Assembly: GCA_023101885.1 (NCBI GenBank)
Contig: JALPQD010000207.1
Coordinates: 1,369,844-1,433,843, forward strand
Length of the DNA: 64,000 nt
Source: Typhlomys cinereus
Lineage: Eukaryota > Chordata > Mammalia > Rodentia > Platacanthomyidae
Reading direction: 5' to 3'
Shown here one piece after another: positions 12,563 through 23,122 of this stretch (position 1 is its first letter; the number at the start of each line of letters is the position of its first letter). The notes under the pieces were generated by a model. That model was not told the origin of the DNA, searched no databases, and worked only from the letters and a program-made list of their open reading frames with translations. Made by a program: the position numbers and the translations under genes.

Positions 12563-12568
<6 letters not shown>

Positions 12569-12594
<26 letters not shown>
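12569..12594. repeat. Poly(T) tract
   Basis: About 26 consecutive T bases, probably the reversed A tail of a lost or degraded retroposon. Confidence 0.85.
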
Positions 12595-12662
12595 GGCATA
12601 GTTCTTTCCCTTCACTGTGTAGAAAGAAAGAAGATTATGGCAAGTCTTAAGACTTGGTTTTA

Positions 12663-12920
12663 GGGGCTGGAGAGGTGGCTCAGGGGTTAAGCCTCTGCCT
12701 TGCAGGCGGAAGGTCCTGAGTTCGGATCCCGGATCCCACGTATAGACGCCAGGCAGAAGCGGGGGCGGCCTGCGCTTCTGGTCCTGGTAGGGCGGAGCCT
12801 GTGAATCCCGGGGCAGAGTAGAGGAGGAGGAGGAGGCAGTCCATGGTGGTTCCCGAATTCACCTGTGGTTCTACACACACACACACAATTGAATAAATAA
12901 AAAAAAAATTAAAAAAAAAA
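12663..12920 (+). mobile_element. Young B2-headed SINE (subfamily Y), full length
   Basis: It starts GGGCTGGAGAGGTGGCTCAG, with an A box like tRNA, and has a B box in GAGTTCGGATCCC. The body follows (CACGTATAGACGCCAGGCAG and TTCTGGTCCTGGTAGGGCGG), then a CA stretch, GAATAAATAA and an A tail. Target duplication is GACTTGGTTTTA at 12651-12662 and GATTTGGTTTTA at 12921-12932. It landed exactly before the head of a B3-like SINE. Confidence 0.92.
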
Positions 12921-12930
12921 GATTTGGTTT

Positions 12931-13135
12931 TAGGGCCAGAGAGATGGTTCAGTTGGTAAAGATGCCAGCTCGCAGATCTGGTGACTTGAGTTTGATCCCT
13001 AGAGTTCACATGGCAAAAGGAGAACTGACTTGCAAAAGTTGTTCTCTGACCTCCATCCACTCAACCATAGCATGCATTCTCTCTTTTTCCTTTCTTTCTC
13101 TCTCTCTCTCACACACACACATAAAATTAATGAAC
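12931..13135 (+). mobile_element. B3-like SINE, sense
   Basis: It follows the rodent B3 order: GGGCCAGAGAGATGGTTCAG, TGGTGACTTGAGTTTGATCC, TTCACATGGCAAAAGGAGAA, AAAGTTGTTCTCTGACCTCC, then a TC and CA tail. Confidence 0.8.
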
Positions 13136-13620
13136 TGATTAATGAACGGACTGTGTCATAGTGTTGTCTCACAGCAAAAGAAGGATAACTGCAGCAAACA
13201 ACCCAGTGGAGAGCAAACTGTTACGTTATATCCCTGGGAGTGCCTAGAATGCCATTTCCGGAGGAATAGAATTATCTGGATCTTGGGTGGCCCAGCTGAA
13301 TTGTTTGTTGCACACCCCTGGAGACCGGCTAGCTCCTGAACTCTTGGGACCCCAGGTTACAGAATTTCGTTACCGTTGAGCTAGAAGCCCAAAGCATCAT
13401 GGTTTCAAGATGGCGACCACACCACCATGAACTGCCTCTGCTGTTAAGCAGGAAGATGCAAGAGGCAAAGGAAATGCATTTGTGAGCTTTTCAGGAAGGG
13501 TCTCAGTAGGCTTCCATTCGCGGGTCGCTGGGCCATGGCGGTGACATGGCCACAGCTGGCTCCATAAGAGCTTGAGAAATCAAGTGGTTTCAGGTTGGCA
13601 CACACACGAAGTGGGCTTCT

Positions 13621-13735
13621 ATAGCCTGGCATAGTGGTACATGTCTGCAATCCCAGCACTTGGGAGGTGGAGGTGCCATTCTCGGTTATATAGCAAGTTC
13701 AAGGTCGGTCTGAGCTATTATATTATATTGTGACT
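13621..13735 (+). mobile_element. B1 SINE, sense, partial
   Basis: It reads GCCTGGCATAGTGGTACATG, CTGCAATCCCAGCACTTGGG, TATAGCAAGTTCAAGGTCGG, the B1 order. The tail is missing or degraded. Confidence 0.75.
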
Positions 13736-13751
13736 TTGAGATCGGTCTGGG

Positions 13752-13801
13752 CTAAATTGGATACTTTCATTAAGTTCTAAATTGGATACTTTCATTAAGT
13801 T
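13752..13801. repeat. Perfect 25-bp tandem duplication
   Basis: The unit begins CTAAATTGGATACTTTCATT and occurs twice head to tail, 13752-13776 and 13777-13801. Confidence 0.95.
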
Positions 13802-13821
13802 CATCAGTGTTCTATTATTAG

Positions 13822-13940
13822 CTAGGCACGGTGTCAGGTGTTTGTAACTACAGCTCCTCAGACACTAAGGCAGGAGGAACATTTGGTCACAAGAGTTCAA
13901 GGCCAATCTGGGCTAACATAGTGAGACTTCACCTCAAGTA
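13822..13940 (+). mobile_element. B1 SINE, sense
   Basis: It reads AGCTAGGCACGGTGTCAGGT, GGCAGGAGGAACATT, GAGTTCAAGGCCAATCTGGG, CATAGTGAGACTTCACCTCA. Confidence 0.7.
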
Positions 13941-14194
13941 TACAGTGTTCTGTTACTCGACTACTAGACTCTTACAGGGTTTATCTCCTCCACCCATCTC
14001 CCTCCTCCAGCACACTCACACCCCCCCACCCCAGAGAGCCAAAGAAAAGACATGGCCAGGCTGTCTATACCAGCAGCTCTAGATGCTTGCTGGCTAGGAT
14101 TAAAATGACAGGGCAAACTCTGATTTAGAACTCTTTACTTTGTTTTTATTTATTTGCAAGGGCTGCTCTTAATCGTGCTGGTCTTGAACTCAAT

Positions 14195-14585
14195 CTTCCC
14201 ATGCATTGCTTTTCTTTTATTGCTATGAGAAAACACTCAGACGCAAATAACTTAGAAGGGAGACTTATTTTGCTTATGGCTCCAGAAGTGATGTTGTCCG
14301 TTATGGTGGGAATTCCATAAAGCAGAAGGCAGGGCTGAGAGCAGAGGCAGGAAGGCCGTTCCGGTCACCACAACCATCATGGAGACAGAAAGAACAAGAG
14401 AACTAACTCAAAGGAAGCAAGGCTGGGCTACCGAGCCTCAAGGCCCACCCCCTGTGACATACTTTCTTCCAGCAAAGCTCCACCTCCTAAAGGTGCTGCT
14501 ACCTTCCCAAACATTAACACCAGCAAAGGATCAAATACATGACTTGGGGGGCAATTCACATTCAAACAACAACGACCATGTCAGA
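14195..14585 (-). repeat. Medium-length rodent repeat (family A), antisense
   Basis: It opens TTTTATTGCTATGAGAAAAC, continues with TTTTGCTTATGGCTCCAGAA and TCAAGGCCCACCCCCTGTGA, and ends near CAATTCACATTCAAACAACA. The layout equals 10115-10490. Confidence 0.65.
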
Positions 14586-14747
14586 ATGTTGGGATTAGAG
14601 GCTCATGCCACAATTCGCATTTTAGAGCGTGCTTTTGAACTACAGATGTAGAGACGTTTTGTTGTGTAAGAAATACATTGACTTCACAGGGCAGGGGTAG
14701 GCATGCTGCTTCTCAATCTCCTTGAACCACCAAAGCCGATTACAAAT

Positions 14748-14842
14748 CTTCCTAGAGGGAGTTAAGCGCTTGCTGTGCAAGCAAGAGAACCTGAATTCAA
14801 TCCTCAGTCCCTCCACGTTAAAACAAACAAACAAAAAAAAAA
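14748..14842 (+). mobile_element. ID-like SINE, sense
   Basis: AGTTAAGCGCTTGCTGTGCA then AGCAAGAGAACCTGAATTCA and ATCCTCAGTCCC followed by an A-rich AAACAAAC tail. This is the short tRNA-Ala-derived ID pattern. Confidence 0.65.
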
Positions 14843-14924
14843 GGGAGGCACAGGGAGGCTGAGGAAGGCTAACTGAAGATGGGGTCCATCTATGCAACCA
14901 TGGGGAAGCCATCAGCATGCTGGG

Positions 14925-15060
14925 GGGAGGTTTTGCAGCTACCTTTGAGTCATCCCAGCTCCTGTAAGTAATCCATTGGTTGGTCAAGTTGGATCTTAGT
15001 GTAATCATTACTTTGGTTAGTCATGTGACTCCTATCTCGGAAGGCTAGATGGTTGTCTCC
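14925..15060 (+). repeat. Unclassified interspersed repeat, shared with 9120-9245
   Basis: It shows the same phrase order as the earlier copy (GTCAAGTTGGATCTTAGTGT, AATCATTACTTTGGTTAG). It is not assigned. Confidence 0.5.
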
Positions 15061-15171
15061 AGGAAAATTATTTATGCAAGGGGTATTTGGATGAATCTTC
15101 ATTAATTGGGGTAGGAAGAAGAAGAGAAAAAGATTTAAGGTTAAAAAAGTCTTTTAGAAGTGAAGAATTTT

Positions 15172-15490
15172 GGGGGCTGGAGAGGTGGCTCAGTGGTTAA
15201 GCCTCTGCCTTGCAGGCAGAATGTCCTCAGTTCGGATCCTAGAGCCCACGTATAGACTCCAGGCAGAAGCAGGGCGGCCTGCGCTTCTGGTCCTGGTAGG
15301 GCAGAGCCTGTGAATCCCCGGGGCAGAGTAAACAAGGAGGAGGTAGAAGTGGTCCATGGTGGTTCCCAAATTTGTCAGTGGTTCTACACACACACACATA
15401 CATAAACACACGTGCAACATACACACATACATACACACAAGCACACATACGCACAATTGAATAAATAATAATAATAATAAATTAAAAAAA
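15172..15490 (+). mobile_element. Young B2-headed SINE (subfamily Y), full length
   Basis: It has GGGGCTGGAGAGGTGGCTCA, the body with CACGTATAGACTCCAGGCAG, a CA-rich stretch mixed with CATA, and GAATAAATAATAATAATAAT at the end. The target duplication AGAAGTGAAGAATTTT is perfect over 16 bases, at 15156-15171 and 15491-15506, so the copy is young. Confidence 0.93.
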
Positions 15491-15509
15491 AGAAGTGAAG
15501 AATTTTTTT

Positions 15510-18045
15510 AGGGAGAATTCTCTCATGGATGTGAAGGATGGGAGTATGTAGTAGCTTATTTTTGCTGTTCTAATAAATTACCGTAATCTTGACAGATAGA
15601 AAACAAGAAATCCATTGTCTTATAGTTGTGGAGGTCACTTTAATGGCCCATGTGATTATAGTGGACTGGCCATGATAATCCAGGACAATCTCCCCATCTT
15701 AACACATCTGCGAAGTCCCTGTAAGATAATGCTTTTACAACTTCTGAGCACATGAATAGCTTAGAGGCAAGGAGTGTTAGTCTGTCTGCCGCAAGAAGGA
15801 AATCTTTTTTTTTTTCAGAGAATCACAGATGGTGTTGAGAAATTAAAGGATGTCATGAATATTGAAAATTAGGCTACGTGAGGCAAACAGAAAGAGGTAG
15901 AAAAGGTCGTATAAAAAAAAAGATCTGCGCAAGGAGATAAATTACAGTCAGGCACAGTAGTAGTTAGTAGTGCTGGTGGCTGATCAGTGCAAGGAATCAA
16001 GGGCTTCAAACTAAATGTCTAAAGTCACCCTGTCTGAAAAGCAAGGCACCAGGCCTTCTCTAAGCTGGTCCTGTGGGGATTTGCTTGATTTTCAGAGCCA
16101 GGAGAGTGCAACAGACAGAGACAGAATTTCAAGAAACCCGTGGAGTAGTTCCAGATGTGGAGCAAAAAGGATTCCGACACCTATGTCCAGGGACACCTAT
16201 GTCCAAGTAGACTTGGAGCCAAGGGTGGAGAAGCATTGGTCTAAGGGTCAGTCCAAGAGCAGAGCTCCAAAGGATGGGTAGGCTGCCAGGTGTGCTCAGG
16301 GTTAGCTCTGGCTGTTCCCATCCATTGGGCTATTCGTTAGGTGGGGTCTGTAACAGGAGGGTTGATAGCACTGCCGAACTCCACCCATCTGATCCAATAG
16401 CATCCCTCCCCCAAGCTGTGTCCATCAAAACTGTCCTTCGGTCTGGGGGCAAAGGCAAAATCATCCCAGTTGGGAACTGCATAGAGTCAAAGAACCATCA
16501 GTCCCGGGGAGGAAGGGGAGAAGGAAGAGCGCAGGCCAGGAGGTGGCGTCCTGGAGCCCGAAGAATTCTGAGCCGGCCATGGCTAGTGTGTTGGGGTGGC
16601 CAGGTGTCGCCTGACATGGCCAGAAGGTTTGAATAGGACTCTTGCATGTGGCCAGGGCAGCTCTAGGTCAGGAGAACTTTGGCACAGTTTTTTCAGGGCT
16701 TGGGCTCTGGCTGCTGTGTGTTATGCAAGCACAGATTTTCAAAAGCAGTTCACCTGGGCAGGTGATACGCTTGTTTGCAGAATAAACACTGTGGGACCTA
16801 TTATCTTGCCTGGTTGTTTCTCAGCATCTAGGTTAACTGCTTGTCCTCCTGACCCCTGCTTTGTTGAGATGGGGAAAGGAGGGCAGTGGAGAGACTGGGA
16901 GGCCAGCGGACCACTTCCAGTCAGCACAGATGCTTTTAGGAAAGCGCAGCTCTGGGTGGAAAGAATTAGAAAAGGGCAGGCCCCTTGGGAATGTGTGTCA
17001 GGAGCACCCACAGAAAACAGATGGCACACGATTTTCAGTCCTCCTGAGAATACAGAGCTGAATTCCAGCCCCAGGCAGCTTGGCACCCTATGCACAGCAC
17101 GTGCCTTTAGAGTCCCTGTGGGGATGAGTCGCCTGTCACAAATACTGCTTGCACATGACATACCATGGGAGATAGAGGTTTGCGCATGTGAACACCAGGA
17201 AGCAAGAGCAACCTGTGGAACTCTGTGAGACCCACCTTCCCACCCAGCGAATTAGAATATTGATAGGATGCATGGGCAGAACCAAGGCAAGTGGGTTCTG
17301 AGGGGACCAGTTAAGGTGACTCATGAATACTCCAGGAAGGAAATGCACCCTGGGCAGCTAGTAGAGACTGTACTTAGTGGACTCGCCATTTGGACTCAGT
17401 TAATCAAATGCACTGATAAATTTAGGACACAGGTGATGTGAGACAAGAGAATCATGCTTTTGTTGGCTTCCAATAGCGTTCCTAAATTTCAACACAGATG
17501 ACCCAAGGCTGTCCAAGTCGCCCAGTTTAGGAAATGCTGTTCCTTGAAATGAATCATGTTTTACTTTGCAAAACCCAAAGTTTGGGGCAGGAGACAAAGA
17601 ATTCCTTTTGTAACCCTGAAGGACAGAAATGTTGACCCTTTTCTAGGCAGATGAGTCATCTCATCCTGCCAAGGGGACAGATCCTCAGCGGGTGAATGCT
17701 CATTACATTCAGATGTCTCCCCAGTCACAGACAGGCCTCAAGTCCGAGAATTTAGACAGCCCTATGGTCAGAGCCTGGGGAGGCAGTGTAATGGAGACTC
17801 CCACATCAAATGTCCAGCATGTAAGCATGCTGTGACACTTTCATCTTGGCATGTCCACCTTCATAGCATAGCAGTAACACCAGGGAAAAGGGAAACTTGC
17901 AGGGCTAAGTGAGGCTAGTCTTGAATTCTTATCTACCTGTCAAGTGACAGGATTTTAAGTGTGTGGTCAATTTTTTTTGTTTGTTTGTTTTTTCTTTTTC
18001 CATGGGGTGGGTTGAGAGTGTATTTGTATATGTGTTCCCCTGTGC
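15510..18045. other. Unassigned, mostly non-repetitive sequence
   Basis: I recognise no gene. A 210-codon plus frame at 16596-17228 is the longest low-repeat open frame in the window, but it has no recognisable domain and a 140-codon frame overlaps it on the other strand. The 16000-17300 part is relatively GC-rich and free of SINEs. Confidence 0.3.
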
Positions 18046-18049
18046 ATTG

Positions 18050-18195
18050 TTTGTTTAAGATGGGATCTCACTCTGTGATCCAGTACTGCCTGGAGCTCAC
18101 TTTGGAGTTTGGGCTGGACTTAAACTTTCAGAAAGCTTCCTGCCTCAGTCTTCCAGTGGTGGGATTACAGATGTGAGCTATCACGCCCAGGAGGC
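18050..18195 (-). mobile_element. B1 SINE, antisense
   Basis: It reads AGATGGGATCTCACTCTGTG, GGCTGGACTTAAACTTTCAG, TCTTCCAGTGGTGGGATTAC, AGATGTGAGCTATCACGCCC. Confidence 0.75.
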
Positions 18196-18464
18196 AACTA
18201 CAATCAACTAAAGGAAGATGCAAACATTTGAAAAGATAGTGATCCTATATTAGTATTCAAGTTTCATGAAGAACTCAAACTGCCTAAGAACAAATCCAAC
18301 TTCAAAAGAATATGGAGCTCTGGGCTCAATCCCCAGCACTGGGAGGAGGACAGAGAGAGAGGTGGGGTGGGGCAAATGACTTGCACAAACTTTTCTTAAA
18401 AGAAAACATATAAACAACCAAAAAGTATATGAAGAAATTGTCAACATCACTGATTGTGATTGCT

Positions 18465-18905
18465 AATGCTGGGTGTGAACTTGACACACCTGGCATTAAC
18501 TAAGATCAGCTGAGATCACCTGAAGAGATTATCTGGATAATATAAAGATCAGCCATAGATTGGATCAGAACCTCCCTAGATCTCATTGGAACCTTCCAGT
18601 AGTGGACCAGATAAAATGAACCACAGAACAGAAGACAGAGAAGAGAGTTCTCTGAAGCTGTGCTAGAAAATACTCTTCCCTCCTGCTGCCTGGTTTCTTG
18701 GTTTCTTCAACCCTCCAAGTCTTCAACGTGACTAAAGGCTCTTCAGGATCCTCCAGCCTTCCCCGTCACCCACTAGGTAGCCATCGTTGGACTACTTGGG
18801 CTGTATCTCATAAGCCAACTCAATAAATTCCATATATATATTATATATATATGTATATTCATTCTGTTAATTCTGCGACTCTAGAGAATCCTGACTAATA
18901 TACTG
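18465..18905 (+). repeat. Medium-length rodent repeat (family R), with a TA microsatellite inside
   Basis: It starts near GGGTGTGAACTTGACACACC and ends TCTAGAGAATCCTGACTAAT. An (AT)n tract lies at about 18829-18852. It splits an L1 (ATCACTGATT before, ACTGATTACC after). Its start resembles the reversed ends of the elements at 32695-33095 and 44594-44997, so they may be one family. Confidence 0.5.
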
Positions 18906-18981
18906 ATTACCAGGGAAATGCAAATCAAAACAATATTGAACTATTATCTCCAAATAAAATGACTGCAAATAAAACTACACT

Positions 18982-19260
18982 GGGGAACTGGGGCGATGAC
19001 TCAGATATTAAAGTCTTTGCCTTGCAAGCAAAGGAACCTGAGTTCAAATGTCCAGATCCCAAGTAAAGATGTCATCTGAATATGGCGGCAACCTACGATT
19101 CTGGCCCTGGAAGGCAGAGCCTGGGAAACACTGCAGCAAAGCAGTAGGAAGGTAGAACAATCCAGGCTGATTAACGAAGTCACCCAAGTATCCTTCTATA
19201 CACACACACACACACACACAGAGTACTGGTGATGTAGCTCAGTAACCTACCCCCCAAATC
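18982..19260 (+). mobile_element. Old B2-headed SINE (subfamily O), plus ID-like scrap
   Basis: It has GGGGCGATGACTCAGATATT, CCTTGCAAGCAAAGGAACCT, ATATGGCGGCAACCTACGAT, TCTGGCCCTGGAAGGCAGAG and a CA tail at 19199-19220, followed by GTACTGGTGATGTAGCTCAG. Confidence 0.75.
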
Positions 19261-19644
19261 TTCAAAATCAGTTCTAACACATACTGATGAACATGGGGAG
19301 TAAAGGAACTCTTACACAGGAATATAAATTAGTATAGCCACTACAGATAACCATGACTGTTTCTCAAAAGCTAGAAATACAGCGGCCCTATGGTCCAGTC
19401 ATTCCACTACTGGATATGTATTCCAAAAAAATCAGTATGTTGAGGAACAGCTGTTCTTGTGTGTGTACCAGAGTACCTCAAATTTGGAAACAAATGCTGA
19501 GTTTCCATTTTGAACATTGTAGTTAGGCTGCATATGATATATTGTCACCATCACAAAAATGTTCTCATTTTGTCCTATGAATCTTTGTCATTTGTATCAT
19601 GATTTTAAAAACCTTTTCAAATACCTTTAAAAAAAATGTATACC

Positions 19645-19835
19645 TAGGCCAGGTTAATAGGTAAAGACATTTGCATGCAAACCTGGTGAGCTGAGTTCCA
19701 TCCTCAGAGCCTGTAGGGTGGAAGAAGAGAACCAGTTCCTGAAATTGTCTTCTGACTTCCACACACAATGCCATGGTCACACCTGCTCACTCTTTTTCAC
19801 TCTTTCATCTCACTCAAATACATTTTAAAAGTCTG
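19645..19835 (+). mobile_element. B3-like SINE, sense
   Basis: It reads CAGGTTAATAGGTAAAGACA, GCTGAGTTCCATCCTCAGAG, GAAGAAGAGAACCAGTTCCT, AAATTGTCTTCTGACTTCCA, in the B3 order. Confidence 0.65.
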
Positions 19836-19889
19836 CACTCACAATTTTGTAACGAGTTTCAATTATGTTTTTTATGCATATTACATGTA

Positions 19890-20000
19890 AATCTGGTGTA
19901 TCAGTTTCTTATCACTGAAAAATACCTGGGAGAAACACCTTCAGCAAGGAAGGATTTGCTCTGGCACAATTTCAAGAGTTCCAAACCGTGGCCAGCTGGT

Positions 20001-20051
<51 letters not shown>

Positions 20052-20330
20052 ACGTGAGCTCAATACAGTGGAGTCACAAATCCACAAATCAAATTGCTGC
20101 AGCTATTAGATTAGGGGTGGAGTCAGAGCCTTTGAGAAGACAGGTCCTATTAGTACCTTGAGTTTGGGTGCCAATTCCCGCAGAACTGTATTAGGCATGG
20201 GTCTGTGAACGAACACCAACCTGAGAGATACTTGGGAAACAAAAATGGGAGCGGTAGGAATTAAATCAGGCTTTGGGTTAGAGGGAGCCAGGATGTCTTT
20301 CATCCAAATCATCTAAGCCAAATTCATTTG
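19890..20330 (-). repeat. Medium-length rodent repeat (family A or relative), antisense, with a GA microsatellite
   Basis: TCTTATCACTGAAAAATACC and AGGAAGGATTTGCTCTGGCA open it. A pure (GA)n run fills about 20003-20046. The later part is more diverged. Assignment is tentative. Confidence 0.45.
20003..20046. repeat. (GA)n microsatellite
   Basis: About 22 GA units inside the medium repeat. Confidence 0.93.
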
Positions 20331-20339
20331 CCACAAGCA

Positions 20340-21409
20340 CCAGTATTTAAAGGGAAAAAAAAATATATAAAAACCAGGGAACAGTAACCCAAATTCTTTA
20401 CAGTCTTATGTTAAACATACACATCGTGAAGCTTATCTAGGCAGGCAAGAAAAAGCAGATGTGACACTAGTTGCTGTGATTATATACATAATCTTACGAT
20501 CCATAGATTAACGTATTTAATGGTCTCAAAATGCACAGGAAAGAAACTGCAGTGGGAATGTCTTGACGTCGCCATCGAGAACAAAAAGCAGACCTGATCT
20601 CAGGAGGCGATTCAACAAGGAGCGGAATCTGCCTGCCACTGTCTGTGTCAGAATATGCAGATTTAGGCCTTGGTGCCTCCTACAGTATTAGAATAGTTTC
20701 CTGTCCTCTTAAGCCACCAAGTTTATGCTCATTCATGATGGTCACCCTAGACCCCATATCCATGGCGAACACTTATTACAGTTGGGTCAGACTAAGGGAT
20801 TTGGACAAGCACTAGCTCAGTTAAATGCTACAATTGCCTAACAATAGGTGCTCTCATTAACCTCAATTTACCCAGGATGAAATTACTTTTCAAACAGGCC
20901 ACGTGGTTGTATGAAGACCACACGGCTGGTAAGTAACAGAGTTGCCATTTAAGAGCAGGTCTAAATGACCCCAGAAAGCCCCATCATCACCCACAGAAGC
21001 CTCCCTGCCTAGCATGCCTTGGTGGAAGAGGAAAGCCCACACAGAGATCTGTTCTCTGTTCCCTGCTTAAAGAAGTCCAGTTCCTTATGCATTCTTCCTC
21101 TGACCCTCAGTGCTTCACTACCACCTCAGGGATGAGCCACAAAGGACCACCCAACATTCCTCTAATGCATAACCCATGCTCAGAGGGTCACAGGAAAATG
21201 CCTTTTTTGATCATAAAGGTTTTTTTATTTCTTTTGTGGGTGATGCTGGGCAGTCTGATTACTTCATTCCTGAGCTTCAGTTACCATATTTGTAAGAGCA
21301 GCAGCCATTTCCTAATTGTGATTAAACAATTAACACAAGCAAACACTCTAGTATGTGTCCTGTGCACACCTAAATATCTTTTTATTTTATTTTACTTTGT
21401 TCTGTTTTC
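20340..21409. other. No gene recognised
   Basis: Mixed sequence with short frames only. I see no clear repeat family or splice-bounded coding run. Confidence 0.3.
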
Positions 21410-21485
21410 TTTTATAGGGAGGGCCTCATGTAGCATAGGCTGGCCTTAAACTCCCTGAACCTCCTGCCTCATCTCCCAGCTACAA
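21410..21485 (-). mobile_element. B1 SINE fragment, antisense
   Basis: It reads TATAGGGAGGGCCTCATGTA, GCATAGGCTGGCCTTAAACT, CCTGCCTCATCTCCCAGCTA, the left half of a reversed B1. Confidence 0.65.
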
Positions 21486-21899
21486 AGAAATATTTTCCAC
21501 AGGGTCACACGCAGGTTCGCATCTCCTCAGCCTTCAGGCCTTTCAGTTTTATCTGCTCATGTTGTCAGGATGAATCAGAAATCTAGGGAAACTTTGTCCT
21601 TGGATAAGGACAACAGTCAGGGGGAGATTTTCTTTCTTTCTTCTTTCTTTTTTATGGTTTCGAGTTTGTTCAAAGATGAACTCACTCTCACAGGGGAAAT
21701 ATGTAGGAAAAGAATTTGTCTCTTAAGTTGCCAAATATATTTTCTGAGCTTAGTGACCTGTCATAGTATCAACTCTGAACTCCAGGTAGCAGCATTTAGA
21801 GAGTTAAGTATTGCTTTTCTTTTCTAGTTCCATCCTGTCCTTGGGGAACTAGAAGAGATTATGTCTGCTGGAAAACCCCAGCTGTTTTTTCTCTCTGTC

Positions 21900-22012
21900 C
21901 CTCTTGTCTCTCTGATGTATTCGTGTGTCTGTGAATGTGTGCATTTGTATATGTGTGAATGTGTATATGTATGTGTTGATATGGGTGGGTATATGTATGT
22001 GTGTGTGTTCTG
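21900..22012. repeat. Impure TG/TATG microsatellite
   Basis: Units of TGTG, TATG and TGAATG; reading frames here are artefacts. Confidence 0.85.
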
Positions 22013-22364
22013 AATAAGGTGGTTACTGTTACTGTTTTCTTTCCTCTCATAAAACGTTCGCACAATTATTTACATATAGAAACATGAAGTCTCATATTCA
22101 CATATGGAAATGTGGAGTCTTGGTGAATCTAAAAGGTTTTCTCCAAAATGACTCAGTCAGGCTGATTACAAATGCTGTGTATGTCCTTCTAAAAGACTGT
22201 TGTGCTGAGTGAAAGATGGAGTTCTATACAATGAGCTTTGAGGCCAATTTCAAAGCAAGTGGCGTGTCCTTCCCATTGTTCTAAATATGAGATGGGGATT
22301 CAAAGTTGTACACAAACCCGGTTCACCAGGAGGCTGCACACACGAGCCTTGGTTGCTGCAGGAG

Positions 22365-22381
22365 CACAAGCCTCGTTTTCT
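22365..22381. repeat. Left target-site duplication of the securin retrocopy
   Basis: The 17 bases CACAAGCCTCGTTTTCT are repeated exactly at 23106-23122. They bracket the A-tailed, intronless securin copy, as expected for L1-driven retroposition. Confidence 0.95.
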
Positions 22382-23105
22382 TTTTCTTTTTTTTAACAAC
22401 AAGGTGCTTTATTAATACAGCATATACACACAAACTACGAAGGAATAAGAAATTTTCATATCTAGATTGTAACACACAGGTGGCAAGTCAACATCCAGGC
22501 TGGACAGGATGCCAGAACAAGACGGCAGATGATTAGATTCCCAGGGTGGAAAGGGCGCCTTCATAGGCGAAGGGGGGGCCAGGGGCAACAGCTTCTCGAG
22601 TCTTCTCTCCTGGTCCAGCATCGTGAGCGGCACCCTCATGCCACGGGGAGGCGTGCGATCTGGTGCTCTTCCGGAAGGTCAAAACTCTCAAAAGCTAGAG
22701 GATCGTAGGGAAAGAACCTCTAGATTTCTGGATGGGCGTCGTCAGAGGCAAGAGCAGAGCTCTTTGCTTTCACGGTCTTCTCGGTGATCTTTTTCACAGC
22801 GAAGGCTGCGTGTTTTTGCTTTAAGGGTCCATGAGTCTTTGCGGGCTTTTCTGTAGCTCTGTTGACAGTTCCCAAAGCCTTTCTGCCAGTTTTAGGTAAG
22901 GCTGTTGGAGCATTGAATGTTTTGCCAACTTGTGGGGTTGAAAGCTGCAATTTCTTATCTAAGGTTTTGATGCCAGAGCCCAGCCTCAGCACATCCTTAG
23001 GAGCCCCCCCCCGGGGGGGGCCTGGTTCTCCATTATCCTTATCTATAAAGATTAGAGTAGCCATGCTGGGTTAAGTCGCCTCCCCAACAACTCACCAAAC
23101 CCTCC
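22382..23105 (-). pseudogene. PTTG1: Processed pseudogene of securin (PTTG1)
   Basis: The minus strand begins [15 protein letters not shown] at 23064 and continues through [26 protein letters not shown] and [19 protein letters not shown]. This is the securin N-terminus, the inhibitor of separase in the anaphase control of chromosome segregation. The frame is stopped at 22720-22722, where TAG replaces a glutamate codon. The securin reading resumes behind it and shifts frame near 22640, where the C-terminal part (from [16 protein letters not shown] to ...[13 protein letters not shown]) uses another frame. There are no introns. An AATAAA signal lies at 22408-22413 and an A-rich tail at 22382-22394 (T-rich on the plus strand). 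An exact 17-bp duplication, CACAAGCCTCGTTTTCT, flanks it at 22365-22381 and 23106-23122. It is a retrocopy, not the gene. Confidence 0.95.
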
Positions 23106-23122
23106 CACAAGCCTCGTTTTCT

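Larger units (their letters stand above)
18200..19490 (+). mobile_element. Old L1 fragment, interrupted twice
   Basis: It contains L1 distal phrases such as ATATGAAGAAATTGTCAACA, AGGGAAATGCAAATCAAAAC, ACAGGAATATAAATTAGTAT and CCAGTCATTCCACTACTGGA. It is split by a medium repeat (18465-18905) and by an old SINE (18982-19260). It is noncoding now. Confidence 0.7.

Noticed and set aside
12680..13060. 126-codon minus frame
   Set aside because: It is antisense SINE Y joined to antisense B3.
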